From an uncultured Ruminococcus sp. (GTDB lineage Bacteria > Bacillota > Clostridia > Oscillospirales > Ruminococcaceae): 50,084 nt of DNA. The DNA lies in NCBI GenBank assembly GCA_902762785.1, contig CACWPL010000020.1:1-50084 (forward strand). Reading direction: 5' to 3'. The notes below the pieces were generated by a model, which was given only the letters and a program-made list of their open reading frames with translations, was not told the DNA's origin and did not search any database. Numbering within the stretch: the stretch's first letter is position 1; every line of letters begins with the position of its first letter. A program made the position numbers and the translations under genes. Positions 18,287-26,991 of the stretch are shown here, one piece after another.

Positions 18287-18315
18287 ATTATACCATATTT
18301 GCGGACGTTTGTCCA
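18287..18315 (-). promoter_or_regulatory. Promoter of fprA-deacetylase-hydE
   Basis: On the minus strand, TGGACA (18315-18310) and TATAAT (18292-18287) are 17 bp apart. Confidence 0.75.
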
Positions 18316-18378
18316 CACCCTTCCTTGAAAAAGATGGCGCCGTCCCCTTCCCTTTTTTCAACAGTCCAACGTCTCTTT

Positions 18379-18594
18379 GTTGAAAAAACCAAATGGTTCT
18401 TTCAACACCTCCATCCTTTGTTGAAAAAACCAAAAGGTTCTTTTCACAGTTCTCCACACTGGTTTTCAACATCTCAACAGACTTGCACGGTGGAGAACGG
18501 TGAAAAACGGCATTTCCCGTCGTTTTTGGAGACGGTGGCGTCTCTTTTCCATGTTGAAAAAACCTTAAGGTTTTTTTTCGCTGTTGAAAAAACC
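18379..18594. repeat. Four copies of GTTGAAAAAACC in an AT-rich spacer
   Basis: The 12-mer GTTGAAAAAACC occurs at 18379, 18420, 18553 and 18583. Some copies are followed by a partial complement (ggttctttcaac at 18395, ggttctttt at 18436), giving short hairpins, and ggttttcaac stands alone at 18461. The segment is AT-rich in contrast with its surroundings and has no coding capacity. Confidence 0.8.
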
Positions 18595-18604
18595 TGATAG
18601 TGAG

Positions 18605-18888
18605 CCTGTACCTGTACCTGTTCCTGTTCGTGTTCCTGTACCTGAAAATGATAGTGAGTGTGAGCGTGTGTGTGAGTGTGTGCGTGAACGTGAGTGTGAG
18701 CGTGAGTGTGAGCGTGAGTCGGTGTCGCTGCGCTCCCGCAAGCTCTCGCGCGAGGCGGGGCTCCTGCGTCCTCAAGAAAAGAAACACACGAACACACAGA
18801 CACACAAACACACACACACCACACACAGACACACACACAAGCATCATTTTTTTTTCACAAACAACAGACAACAACACAACAACAGCAG
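18605..18888. repeat. Low-complexity block: CCTGTN, GTGAGN and ACACN arrays
   Basis: Three microsatellite-like arrays lie in order: imperfect CCTGTA/CCTGTT hexamers (18605-18644), GTGAGT/GTGAGC/GTGTGT hexamers (18651-18719) and ACACAC/ACACAG pentamers and dimers (18784-18839). An A/C-rich CAACA run extends to 18888. The GT-rich and AC-rich arrays are complementary in inverted order and could fold into a long imperfect hairpin with a loop of about 65 nt. No gene is credible here. Confidence 0.85.
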
Positions 18889-18907
18889 CGAAGAAGGGCT
18901 CTTCTCC

Positions 18908-18968
18908 AAAAAAACTGCCCGCCGGCGCCCTCACGTCCCCAAGAGGACGGACAGGCGCTGACGGGCAG
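18908..18968 (-). terminator. Terminator of hydF
   Basis: On the minus strand a 15-bp stem (ctgcccgtcagcgcc with ggcgccggcgggcag, two wobble pairs) encloses a smaller hairpin and is followed by TTTTTTT. It starts 5 bp after the hydF stop. Confidence 0.85.
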
Positions 18969-18972
18969 CGTC

Positions 18973-20178
18973 TCATTCACCGTCGAGCATCGCGGCGACG
19001 GCAGGGAAGACGGACAGGCTGCGGCGCAGGATGCCGTGACAGTGCGCGATGGCGGTGCCGTAGTTCGTGATGGGCACGCCCTGCTCGGCGGCCAGCGTCT
19101 GCCGGAACTGCACCTCACGCGGCGGCAGCATACACGCCCCGCAATGCACGATGAGCCGATAGCCCCCAAGGTCCCGCGGGAACCCCGTGCCGGAGCTGGT
19201 CTCGAAGACCGGCTCGCATCCTGCCTTCTCGCGGATCCAGCGCGGGAGCTTCACCGTGCCGATGTCGTTGCACTGGCGATGATGGGTACATCCCTCCGCG
19301 AGGAGCACGCGGTCGCCGTCCTGCAAGCGGTCGATGGCCGCCGCACCGCACACGAACGTCTCCAGGTCGCCCTTATAGCGCGCAAATAAAATGGAGAAGC
19401 TCGTCAGCGGGACGTCCTCCGGCACCTCGCGGGAGACGCGCCCGAAGGCCTGACTGTCCGTGATGACCATGCGCGGGGACGGGATGCGTGCGAGGGTCGC
19501 CGCCAGCTCCGTGTCACGGCAGCAGACCGGGATCGCCCCCGCCTCGAGCGCCGCACGGATCACCTGCTGCTGCGGCAAAATGAGCCGTCCCTTCGGCGCC
19601 GATTCGTCGATGGGGATGACCAGCACCAAAATGTCCCCGGCCGTCACGAGGTCGGCGAGGAGGGGCTTGGGGTTCGCAGGACGCGCCGTCTGCTTGGCGA
19701 GGAGCGCGCGCAGGGCAGGGATGTTCTCGCCCGTCCTCGCGCTCACGCAGATCTCGTGGGCGCTCGTCACCGGCGGCATCATGCCGAGGTCGGCTTTGTT
19801 ATAGGCGATGACATAGGGGAGCTTGCGCTGCTCGAACTCCGCGAGGAGGCGGCGGTCGGCATCGGCCATCCCCTCCGTGCCGTCCACCACGAGGACGGCG
19901 ATGTCCGTCTTGGCGAGGACGGCGAGGGACTTCTCCACGCGCAGACGCCCGAGCTCGCCCTCATCGTCGATGCCCGCCGTGTCCACGATCATGACGGGAC
20001 CGAGCGGCAGGATCTCCATGGCCTTGTAGACCGGGTCGGTGGTGGTGCCGCGCACGTCCGACACGACCGCCAGCGGCTGCCCGGTCACGGCGTTCACGAC
20101 AGAGGACTTGCCCGCATTGCGCCGCCCGAAAAAGGCGATGTGCAGGCGTTCGGAGGAGGGGGTATCATTGAGGCTCAT
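18973..20178 (-). CDS. hydF: [FeFe]-hydrogenase maturation GTPase HydF
   Basis: This is the scaffold GTPase that carries the di-iron precursor and delivers it to the hydrogenase. The 401-residue protein begins with a G domain: G1 GRRNAGKSS, a G2-region RGTTTDP, G3 DTAG and G4-region YNKADLG. Its C-terminal part has the cluster-binding pattern CTHH followed later by HCGAC. ATG 20178 starts the conserved G domain; no strong ribosome binding site is visible. A possible minus-strand promoter, TTGCTT-17-TATAAT, lies at about 20230-20258. The companion hydE is in the neighbouring operon. Confidence 0.94.
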   Translation of the reverse strand: MSLNDTPSSERLHIAFFGRRNAGKSSVVNAVTGQPLAVVSDVRGTTTDPVYKAMEILPLGPVMIVDTAGIDDEGELGRLRVEKSLAVLAKTDIAVLVVDGTEGMADADRRLLAEFEQRKLPYVIAYNKADLGMMPPVTSAHEICVSARTGENIPALRALLAKQTARPANPKPLLADLVTAGDILVLVIPIDESAPKGRLILPQQQVIRAALEAGAIPVCCRDTELAATLARIPSPRMVITDSQAFGRVSREVPEDVPLTSFSILFARYKGDLETFVCGAAAIDRLQDGDRVLLAEGCTHHRQCNDIGTVKLPRWIREKAGCEPVFETSSGTGFPRDLGGYRLIVHCGACMLPPREVQFRQTLAAEQGVPITNYGTAIAHCHGILRRSLSVFPAVAAMLDGE

Positions 20179-20250
20179 AGCGTTCTTTCCTTTCCGTTGG
20201 GATGTCCCGCAGAGGCGGGGCGCTGTCCTTATTATACACCAGGACGGCGA

Positions 20251-20285
20251 AAAAAGCAAGATGCCGGAGCGGGCGCCCCGGCATC
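20251..20285 (-). terminator. Terminator of the double-dockerin protein gene
   Basis: On the minus strand, an 8-bp stem (gatgccgg / ccggcatc, 20285-20260) with an inner GC stem is followed by cttgcttttttcg. The T tract overlaps the probable hydF promoter, so the two units are packed end to end. Confidence 0.7.
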
Positions 20286-20314
20286 ATTGCCGTAGTGGGT
20301 GGAGAGACGGACGG

Positions 20315-22051
20315 TCAGCTCTGGATCGGCAGCGTGACGAGCTTCACGACGGCCTTGAGGATGTTGAGGGCGTCCGTGGTGTCGATGGCCTTGTTGCGGT
20401 CGACATCGGCGGCGGCCTTTCCGGCGCCCGTCAGCGTCAGGCCGCCCAGCAGGCTCTTGTTGATCGCGATGACGTCGAGGATGTCGACCGTGCCGCTGCC
20501 GTCCACATCACCATAGACGATGTCGTCGATGTCGGTCGTCTCGGTGTCCTCGGTGGACTCGGCCGTCTCCGTGGGCGGCTCGGTCGGGAGGGTCGAGGCG
20601 GTCGTGGTGGTCGTCTCGGTGGGCGGCTCGGTCGGGACGGTCTCGGTCGGCGTGGTCTCGGTCGGGATGATGGGGGAGGTGGTCGTCTCAGTCGTGGTCG
20701 TCTCGGTCGTGGTCGTCGTCTCGGCCGTGGTGGTCGTGGCGGGAGGCGCGGTCTCGCCCTCGTGTACGATCGTATAGGCCACGTCCAGCGGTTCGAGATG
20801 ATAGAAGACATCGACCGTGAAGCCCTCCTGCGCGGACGGGACCTTGAAGGTCGTGCGCCAGGTGCCGTTCGTCAGGAAGATGCTGGTGGCTTCGCTGCTC
20901 GGCGGCGAGAGCCAGTTGATGTGCAGGTAGACCTCCTGCCGGCTCGCGCCGTTGAGGTCGATGACGATCTTGTCGCCTGCGGCGAGCGTGTCGTTGCCCT
21001 TGAGGACGCCGTGCAGCCAGGCGGCGGTGGTCATCTCGGTGGTGGTGGTCGTTTCGGGGGTCGTCTCGGTGGGCGCGGGGGTCGTCTCGGTCGGCTCTGG
21101 GGTCGTCTCGGTCGTCTCCGTGGTCTCCTCGACCTGGCCGGTGACAAAGACGCCGCCATTCAGGGCATCGCAGTCGAACCGGCAGGGCGTCCCGCTGCAG
21201 CGTGCCCAGAACGCATCCGCCCCGGTATTCGGCGCGGTGTCCAGATACGTCACATCGAAGACATCATCGGGGGCGGTGTCCTCCGGGAGCACGAGCGCCA
21301 GCTCGAAGATGGGCGTCGGATCTTCCAGCATGTAGGAAGAGGCGCCTGTGATCCAGATGATGTTGTCCTGGATGGCGGCGGCCACATGCCCGAAGCGATC
21401 GGTGACATGGACCTCCGCGACCTCCGGCGAGACGGTGATGCCGAACGAATAGCTCGTGACGGCCGGGGCCTCCAGCATCTTGACGGTGAGCGTCACCGGA
21501 TCGTCATTGGCCTTGAGCTCCTCGCAGTCGATCTGCACTGCTTCGATGCCCAGCACGACCGGATCCATGCCCGTCGGAGGGTCGTCCCTCGAGATGAGCT
21601 GCTCCCACGGGTCGACGCCGTCGGCGAAGGTCGAGCTGATGTACTGGAGGATGTAGTCGGCGTCGATGGCGTCGATGGTCCCGGAGCCGTCGACGTCGGC
21701 ATTGTGGCGGGCGAGCTTCTCCGTCGCTTCATCCTCGCTGCACAGGAGCACGTCCTCCTTGGCCACGGCCTCGCGCGCGCAAAAGTCCAGCACGATGCGG
21801 ACATCCAGGTCATCGACCTGGCCATCGAGATTCACGTCGCCGATGAGGGAGCCGTCCGCGGTCACCTCAGGGCCGGAGGTCGGGTCGGTGGGGTCAGCGG
21901 CACTGGGGTCGACGGGGTCGGCACTGTCATCGCCCTCGGCGAAAACGGTCGGCACCGCGGGGACGACCGACGTCATCGGCATCGAGAGGCTCATCATGCT
22001 CATGCTCGCCGCAGAGAGCAGCGCGAGCAGGCGTTTCCAATGTGTTCTCAT
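20315..22051 (-). CDS. Secreted double-dockerin protein with cohesin-like domain
   Basis: The 578-residue exported protein has a signal peptide (about 1-38), an N-terminal dockerin (about 70-140: GDVNLDGQVDDLDV and ADVDGSGTIDAIDADYILQY) and a cohesin-like beta domain (about 165-305, ending NGGVFVTG). A Thr/Glu/Pro linker is followed by a small beta-rich module (about 343-430, perhaps carbohydrate-binding), a second linker, and a C-terminal dockerin (about 513-578: GDVDGSGTVDILDVIAINKSLLGG). A protein with both a cohesin-like domain and dockerins could act as an adaptor scaffoldin. ATG 22051 was chosen because GGAGGATGC precedes it and the signal peptide begins there. Function is inferred from architecture. 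Confidence 0.8.
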   Translation of the reverse strand: MRTHWKRLLALLSAASMSMMSLSMPMTSVVPAVPTVFAEGDDSADPVDPSAADPTDPTSGPEVTADGSLIGDVNLDGQVDDLDVRIVLDFCAREAVAKEDVLLCSEDEATEKLARHNADVDGSGTIDAIDADYILQYISSTFADGVDPWEQLISRDDPPTGMDPVVLGIEAVQIDCEELKANDDPVTLTVKMLEAPAVTSYSFGITVSPEVAEVHVTDRFGHVAAAIQDNIIWITGASSYMLEDPTPIFELALVLPEDTAPDDVFDVTYLDTAPNTGADAFWARCSGTPCRFDCDALNGGVFVTGQVEETTETTETTPEPTETTPAPTETTPETTTTTEMTTAAWLHGVLKGNDTLAAGDKIVIDLNGASRQEVYLHINWLSPPSSEATSIFLTNGTWRTTFKVPSAQEGFTVDVFYHLEPLDVAYTIVHEGETAPPATTTTAETTTTTETTTTETTTSPIIPTETTPTETVPTEPPTETTTTTASTLPTEPPTETAESTEDTETTDIDDIVYGDVDGSGTVDILDVIAINKSLLGGLTLTGAGKAAADVDRNKAIDTTDALNILKAVVKLVTLPIQS

Positions 22052-22213
22052 GTCGCATCCTCCTAACTTGTTGATCACCAAAAGAATAACGGGATATGGG
22101 TAATTTTATGATACGATATTTGGCAGGAAAAAGCAAGGGGCAGGCGGCGTCTGCGGCACATTTTCTCTATCCTGCACAGATCCGCCCCGCCTCGATCGGC
22201 GGATATGCCGAAG

Positions 22214-22242
22214 CGCCGCCGTCCTGCGGGAGGACGGCGGCG
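22214..22242 (-). terminator. Terminator of the dockerin-cysteine peptidase gene
   Basis: A perfect 12-bp stem (cgccgccgtcct / aggacggcggcg) with a 5-base loop. The T run on the minus strand is weak. The same hairpin and its flanks recur at 25031-25059 after the GH5 gene. Confidence 0.65.
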
Positions 22243-22265
22243 GGGCGTGTCTTTTGGGGGACGGG

Positions 22266-24806
22266 TCAGCTCTTGACGGGGAGCGTCACGAGCTTGACGA
22301 CGGCCTTGAGGATGTTGAGGGCGTCGGTGGTGTCGATCGTGCCGTTGCCGTCGACATCGGAGGCGGTCTTGGCGGACTTTTTCAGCGTCAGGCCGCCGAG
22401 GAGGCTCTTGTTGATGGCGATGGCATCGAGGATGTCGACCGTGCCGCTGCCGTCGATGTCGCCGACGGCGCGCGGGGACGTCTGGGCGATGAGGGTCTCA
22501 TAGGTGCCGTCGCCGTCCTTGTCGACAGAGACACCGATCGTGTCCTCGTCGATCTCGTAGAGGAAGACCTCGCCGGCGTCGGTCGAGAAGGTCAGGCGCG
22601 GGTCGGCGTCGTCGCTCTCCGCGAAGAGGGTGACGTCCGTGAGCGTGTCACCAGACAGGAGATAGCCGCCATCTGCCTTGCGGAGCGTGACCTCGCCCGC
22701 CGTGCCGGAGGCGCGCATGCGGTACCAGTCCGTCGGGGCGCAGCCGTCGTTCGAGAGGATCTCGAGCGTGTAGGCGGAGGAGTCGCCCGCGGCCTCGATG
22801 TAGCCGGACGGGTCGAATACGACCTCGGTCGCGTCGGCGAACTCTGCCAACAGACGGTCGTTCTTGTAGCGCATGACCATGTCGATGTCCTCGTTCTGCT
22901 TCAGATCCATGACGACGCCCTTGGACTCGCCCTTGATCGCGAATTTGATGTCGGATTCGACATCCTGTGCCGTGTACGAGGAGAACATCTTGATATCATC
23001 ATCGCTCCCGGCGTTGAGCGTCCATCCGCTGCCATTCAGGGACATCCGGCGCAGAGAGAAGTCGGCCGCGATCGCCTTGGAGCTGAGGATCGGGATGAAC
23101 TCCGTCAGGCCAGTGGACGATGCGCCTTGCAGGTAACCGTGGTAATTGATGATGCCGAGGTCATCGGTCGTCAGGCCGAGCGTGCCGCCGTCGGCGGTAC
23201 TGGCGCCCCTATAACCCGGGATCGTCCAACTGCTGTTGGAGGTGTTGATGTACATGCAGTAGTCGTCATCATACACGATATTATTGTTGTCATAGGTGAT
23301 GATCTTCACATTATAGGCCTTTTTGTTGATGACGAAGCTGCCGTATTCCACATCATACGCCACGACGGCATGGCCGCCGCCCAAACCAAGGAAGAACGTT
23401 AGGAGCGTCGGAGAGCCGTCCTCGAGCTGGGACAGGAGCTGCGCGATCTTCTGCGCCTCGGTCTTGTAGTAGAGCGCCTGGACCGTATGCTGGTAGACCT
23501 CATCGGTCACTTGAAGCGCGAAATAGTAATTGATCAGCGACTTGACGTCATCCGAGACGGGCGCCTCGATGTCGCTCAGGAAGCTCGCGCCCTCCTGGTA
23601 CTGCGCGGCGTCCAGGATCCCGTAGCAGGAGAGGATCGAGGTCGCTGCCATGCCGTAGCAGGAGCCCTCGTGCGGGCCGCTCAGGATGGCCTTGACATCC
23701 TCCTGCTCGCCCCGCTTCAGGCCGTCCAGGAGCTTCGTGAGGTAGTCGTTGGAGATGTAGTATTCATCATTCGGCTCGCCGACCTGGTAGTTATAAAAGC
23801 CCCAGTTGTTGACGCCGTCCACGAACTTCGCCTCGGTGGGCGTGGCAGTCGTGGTGGTCGTGGTGGTGGCGGTCGTGGTGGTAGTCGTGGTGGGACGGGT
23901 GGTCGTCGTTGTCGTGGTGGCGCGGGTGGTGGTGGTCGTGGCGCGGGTGGTGGTGGTCGTGGCACGGGTGGTGGTGGTCGTGGTGGTCGTGGCGGCCTCG
24001 CCCTTGATCTTGACGTAGCCCTTGGCATAGCTGCATCGGTAGTCGACATTCGTGCCGCCTCTGGACGAACAGAAGGCCGTCCTGCCGTTGCTCCGCAGCA
24101 GGAACTCCACCTCGAACGTATCACCGGGCGCGGCCGTGTCCGGGAGCGTCAGCTCGAGCGTGAGGACATCTGCATCCCCCTTGAGCGCGCGGGTCATCGC
24201 AGCGGCGAGCCAGACCGTGTTCTTCGAGACGGCGCTGTACGGGGCGACCGTGCTGGGCGTGACCGCGATGTCCTTCACCCCGTCTGCCACGGAGAGACCG
24301 AACTCGAAGCAAGTGACCGGCGGTGCCTGCGCGACATGGAGCGTGAGCGGCACCTTGTACTCCATCGACTTCACGTCGGCGAGGTCCAGCTCGAGCCTGT
24401 CGAGGTAGAGGTCGACGGTCTCAGTGCTCTGCGTCACGCTGCTCGGCAGGACCAAGTCCCATGGATCGGGGTACCCGGCGCCTAGGGAGCTCGCATACTG
24501 TAGGATGTAGTCGGCATCGACGGCGTCGACCTGCCCGGAGCTGTCCACGTCCGCTGCGGCGCGCTGCGCATCAGTGAGGATCTGCCCGCCCGCACTGGCC
24601 CCGCTCTCTGCGGCGTCCATCAGCACAGAGGCCGCGTCTATGACGTTGACGAGGCCGTCGCTGTTCACGTCGCCCAGCAGATAGTCGTCCTCCGCATGCA
24701 CGGTCGGCACGGCGGGGGCGATGCCCGCGAGCGGGGCGGTGAAAGTCATCAGGCTCATGCCGGCTGCGGCGAGCGCGGCGATCGTGCGTTCCCATAGTCG
24801 TTTCAT
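22266..24806 (-). CDS. Secreted dockerin-bearing cysteine peptidase with cohesin-like domain
   Basis: The 846-residue exported protein has a signal peptide (1-38), an N-terminal dockerin (about 44-108: GDVNSDGLVNVIDA and ADVDSSGQVDAVDADYILQY) and a cohesin-like domain (about 135-268). A Thr-rich linker (about 272-323) precedes a papain-like peptidase domain with Cys383 in GSCYGMAATS, His479 in GGGHAVVAYDV, and an Asp/Asn pair near 506. Beta-rich sequence and a C-terminal dockerin (about 781-846) follow. Dockerin-linked cysteine peptidases are known from rumen cellulosomes, where roles in processing or defence have been suggested. The start has GGAGGGA upstream. It shares its plan with the downstream neighbour. 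Confidence 0.85.
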   Translation of the reverse strand: MKRLWERTIAALAAAGMSLMTFTAPLAGIAPAVPTVHAEDDYLLGDVNSDGLVNVIDAASVLMDAAESGASAGGQILTDAQRAAADVDSSGQVDAVDADYILQYASSLGAGYPDPWDLVLPSSVTQSTETVDLYLDRLELDLADVKSMEYKVPLTLHVAQAPPVTCFEFGLSVADGVKDIAVTPSTVAPYSAVSKNTVWLAAAMTRALKGDADVLTLELTLPDTAAPGDTFEVEFLLRSNGRTAFCSSRGGTNVDYRCSYAKGYVKIKGEAATTTTTTTTRATTTTTRATTTTTRATTTTTTTRPTTTTTTTATTTTTTTATPTEAKFVDGVNNWGFYNYQVGEPNDEYYISNDYLTKLLDGLKRGEQEDVKAILSGPHEGSCYGMAATSILSCYGILDAAQYQEGASFLSDIEAPVSDDVKSLINYYFALQVTDEVYQHTVQALYYKTEAQKIAQLLSQLEDGSPTLLTFFLGLGGGHAVVAYDVEYGSFVINKKAYNVKIITYDNNNIVYDDDYCMYINTSNSSWTIPGYRGASTADGGTLGLTTDDLGIINYHGYLQGASSTGLTEFIPILSSKAIAADFSLRRMSLNGSGWTLNAGSDDDIKMFSSYTAQDVESDIKFAIKGESKGVVMDLKQNEDIDMVMRYKNDRLLAEFADATEVVFDPSGYIEAAGDSSAYTLEILSNDGCAPTDWYRMRASGTAGEVTLRKADGGYLLSGDTLTDVTLFAESDDADPRLTFSTDAGEVFLYEIDEDTIGVSVDKDGDGTYETLIAQTSPRAVGDIDGSGTVDILDAIAINKSLLGGLTLKKSAKTASDVDGNGTIDTTDALNILKAVVKLVTLPVKS

Positions 24807-24860
24807 GTCATTCCCTCCTTGTCAGGGGTCGCGTGTTGGTGATGTATACTATATACTATC

Positions 24861-24910
24861 ATCATACACAAAACAGCGCAAAAAGTCAACGTATCTCACA
24901 AAATAGATAC
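24861..24910 (-). promoter_or_regulatory. Promoter of the dockerin-cysteine peptidase gene with upstream inverted repeat
   Basis: On the minus strand, TTGACT (24889-24884) and TATGAT (24866-24861) are 17 bp apart. Just upstream of the -35, GTATCT-N8-AGATAC (24910-24891) is a perfect 6-bp inverted repeat, a possible regulator site. Confidence 0.65.
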
Positions 24911-25030
24911 AGATCTCTACCATCTGCACAGATCCCGAGACGGCAGATCGTGGAGGATGACGGACCGCCCCCTGGCCATTCGGCAAGGGACGGCAACCGG
25001 CATTTTGGGGCAAGTATGGGGATAAAACAG

Positions 25031-25059
25031 CGCCGCCGTCCTGCGGGAGGACGGCGGCG
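25031..25059 (-). terminator. Terminator of the GH5 cellulase gene
   Basis: The same 12-bp stem as at 22214-22242. Here the minus strand continues with ctgttttatcc, a better T tract. Confidence 0.75.
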
Positions 25060-25082
25060 GGGCGTGTCTTTTGGGGGACGGT

Positions 25083-26810
25083 TCAGCTCTTGACGGGGAG
25101 CGTCACGAGCTTCACGACGGCCTTGAGGATGTTGAGGGCGTCGGTGGTGTCGACGGACTTGTTGTGGTCGACGTCGGCATTGGCCTTGCCCTGGTCGGAG
25201 AGGGTCAGGCCGCCGAGGAGGCTCTTGTTGACTGCGATGACGTCGAGGATGTCCACGATGCCGGTCTCATCGACATCGCCATAGACGACCGCACCGTATT
25301 CGTCGGTCGGGTCGGTGAAGGTCGGGAGGGGCGCGGTGGGGTCGGTCGCCTCGGTGGTATCGGCGGGATCGGTGGGCGCGGTGGTCTCAGTGGGCGTGGT
25401 GGGCGCGGGGGCGCCGCTGTAGTATTCGGTCAGTGAGATGCCGTTCTGGCCGATCGGGATCTGGTGGTCGAGACTGATGAATCTGCCGTCCTCGGTCTGC
25501 CAGAGCGCGGGCTTGATGAACTCATACTTCACATCGTCCCACTTGCCGAAATTGTCATAGACCAGACCGCCGGTGTCGGAGGAGTTCTCGTTGAAGCACC
25601 AGAACGTGTGGTGGATGTGCATGTCGATCATGTAGTCGCGGATCTCCTGGAGCCAGTGGCGGTTCTCGCCGGTCTTGTCGTGCGCCTCATCGACCCAGCC
25701 GCCCCACTCGCCCATGAGCAGCGGATAGCGGCCCTCCTCGACGAGGTAGGCCCAGGAGTCGTACCAATAATCATCCAGGAGGGACTGGCGGTCGAAGGTC
25801 TTGGTGTCGTCCGTGAGGTAGAACCAGCTCTGATTGTGGACCTCGGGGCCGTAGTCATGGGGCGAATAGACGATCTGCTTGGTATATTCGCCGATGTCCA
25901 CGGGGTGATCCTTGACGCCGCGCAGATTGCCGCCCCACCACGCGCCGAAGACCTTGGACGGCTCGTCGTAATGGGCGTAATCGACCAAGGGGGTCGTCCA
26001 GTCGGCGCCGCGGGAGAAGTCCGGGTAGCACTCCGTGCCCTCGACCATGATGAGCAGATTCGGGTTCTGCTCGAGGCAGGCCATGGCGCCGCGCTCGGCG
26101 GCGTACTTCCAGTTGTTCTCGTCGGTGCTGTCGTCCCACTTGGCGAACTTGCCCTCCTCGGGCTTGCCGTGGGGCTCGTTCTTGAGGTCGATGGCGATGA
26201 TGGTGTCGTCGTCCTTGTAATACGCGGCGAACCACGAGAGCGCCTCGAGCCAGTCGTCGGTGGAATAATTCTCATCGTACCAGAGCGGATACTGATGGCC
26301 GGCGGCATTGGTGGACGCGCTGTGGACGTCCATCATGATCTTGATGCCCTCCTCACGGCACCACGCCACGACCTGATTCCAGATGTCGAAGCTGTACATC
26401 GGCGTGCCGCCCGGGATGCCCTCGACGGTCAGCTCCGGGTTGGAGTGTTCGTTGAGCTTGATCATGGGGTCGGGCTCGCGGTTTTTCCACTGGAGGAGGA
26501 TCTGGGTGGACATGGGGACGCGCAGGAGGTTGAAGCCGTGGTCGGAGATGAGCTTGAGGCAGTCATGGACATTGACCGACCATGCGCCGTCGAAGATCTG
26601 CGAGCCGACATTGTAGCCGAACCAGTTGACGCCGGTCATCCAGACCTCGTGGCCGTCCATGTCGACGATCTTGCCGTTCTCGACATGGAGCCAGTCGTCA
26701 TGGTAGCCGTCCGGCGGATCTGCCGCCGCTGCCGGGAGGGATGCGCCAAGTCCCAGCAGCATCGTGCCTGCCGTCAGTGCCGCGGCGAGGCGGGGGAGGA
26801 TGTGTTTCAT
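25083..26810 (-). CDS. Secreted GH5 cellulase (endoglucanase) with C-terminal dockerin
   Basis: This predicted endo-beta-1,4-glucanase cuts cellulose or related beta-glucans outside the cell, attached to a cellulosome. The 575-residue protein has a signal peptide (1-30) and a GH5 barrel (about 35-450). The acid/base Glu212 is in IDLKNEPHG and the nucleophile Glu368 in LLMGEWGGW; FNLLRVPMS and VHSAS are further GH5 motifs. A Thr/Pro linker and dockerin (about 508-575) follow. The dockerin closely matches those of the two proteins encoded downstream. The start follows AAAGGAG, and a promoter lies at 26899-26927. Confidence 0.93.
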   Translation of the reverse strand: MKHILPRLAAALTAGTMLLGLGASLPAAAADPPDGYHDDWLHVENGKIVDMDGHEVWMTGVNWFGYNVGSQIFDGAWSVNVHDCLKLISDHGFNLLRVPMSTQILLQWKNREPDPMIKLNEHSNPELTVEGIPGGTPMYSFDIWNQVVAWCREEGIKIMMDVHSASTNAAGHQYPLWYDENYSTDDWLEALSWFAAYYKDDDTIIAIDLKNEPHGKPEEGKFAKWDDSTDENNWKYAAERGAMACLEQNPNLLIMVEGTECYPDFSRGADWTTPLVDYAHYDEPSKVFGAWWGGNLRGVKDHPVDIGEYTKQIVYSPHDYGPEVHNQSWFYLTDDTKTFDRQSLLDDYWYDSWAYLVEEGRYPLLMGEWGGWVDEAHDKTGENRHWLQEIRDYMIDMHIHHTFWCFNENSSDTGGLVYDNFGKWDDVKYEFIKPALWQTEDGRFISLDHQIPIGQNGISLTEYYSGAPAPTTPTETTAPTDPADTTEATDPTAPLPTFTDPTDEYGAVVYGDVDETGIVDILDVIAVNKSLLGGLTLSDQGKANADVDHNKSVDTTDALNILKAVVKLVTLPVKS

Positions 26811-26898
26811 GTGGGGGTGCTCCTTTCATAGGTGGGGACCGCGAAGCGCGGTCGGGGTGCCTTGCCGCCTACAGGCGCGGACAAGCGCTCATAGTACC

Positions 26899-26927
26899 AG
26901 TTTACCACTTTTTCGGGCGATCGTCAA
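26899..26927 (-). promoter_or_regulatory. Promoter of the GH5 gene
   Basis: On the minus strand, TTGACG (26927-26922) and TAAACT (26904-26899) have a 17-bp spacer. Confidence 0.65.
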
Positions 26928-26937
26928 TGATCTTTTA

Positions 26938-26972
26938 GAAAAAATGCGCCCCCTCCGCATGGAAAGGGCGCA
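26938..26972 (-). terminator. Terminator of the LDH-fold dehydrogenase gene
   Basis: On the minus strand, tgcgccc and gggcgca form a stem closed by further G-C pairs and followed by TTTTTT. It begins 20 bp after the stop. Confidence 0.75.
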
Positions 26973-26991
26973 CCTCGGTCTCACCGATCGT

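Noticed and set aside
18474-18836. Cys/Val-rich and His/Thr-rich small frames in the repeat spacer
   Set aside because: They are direct translations of GTGAGN and ACAC repeats, with no start signals or homology.
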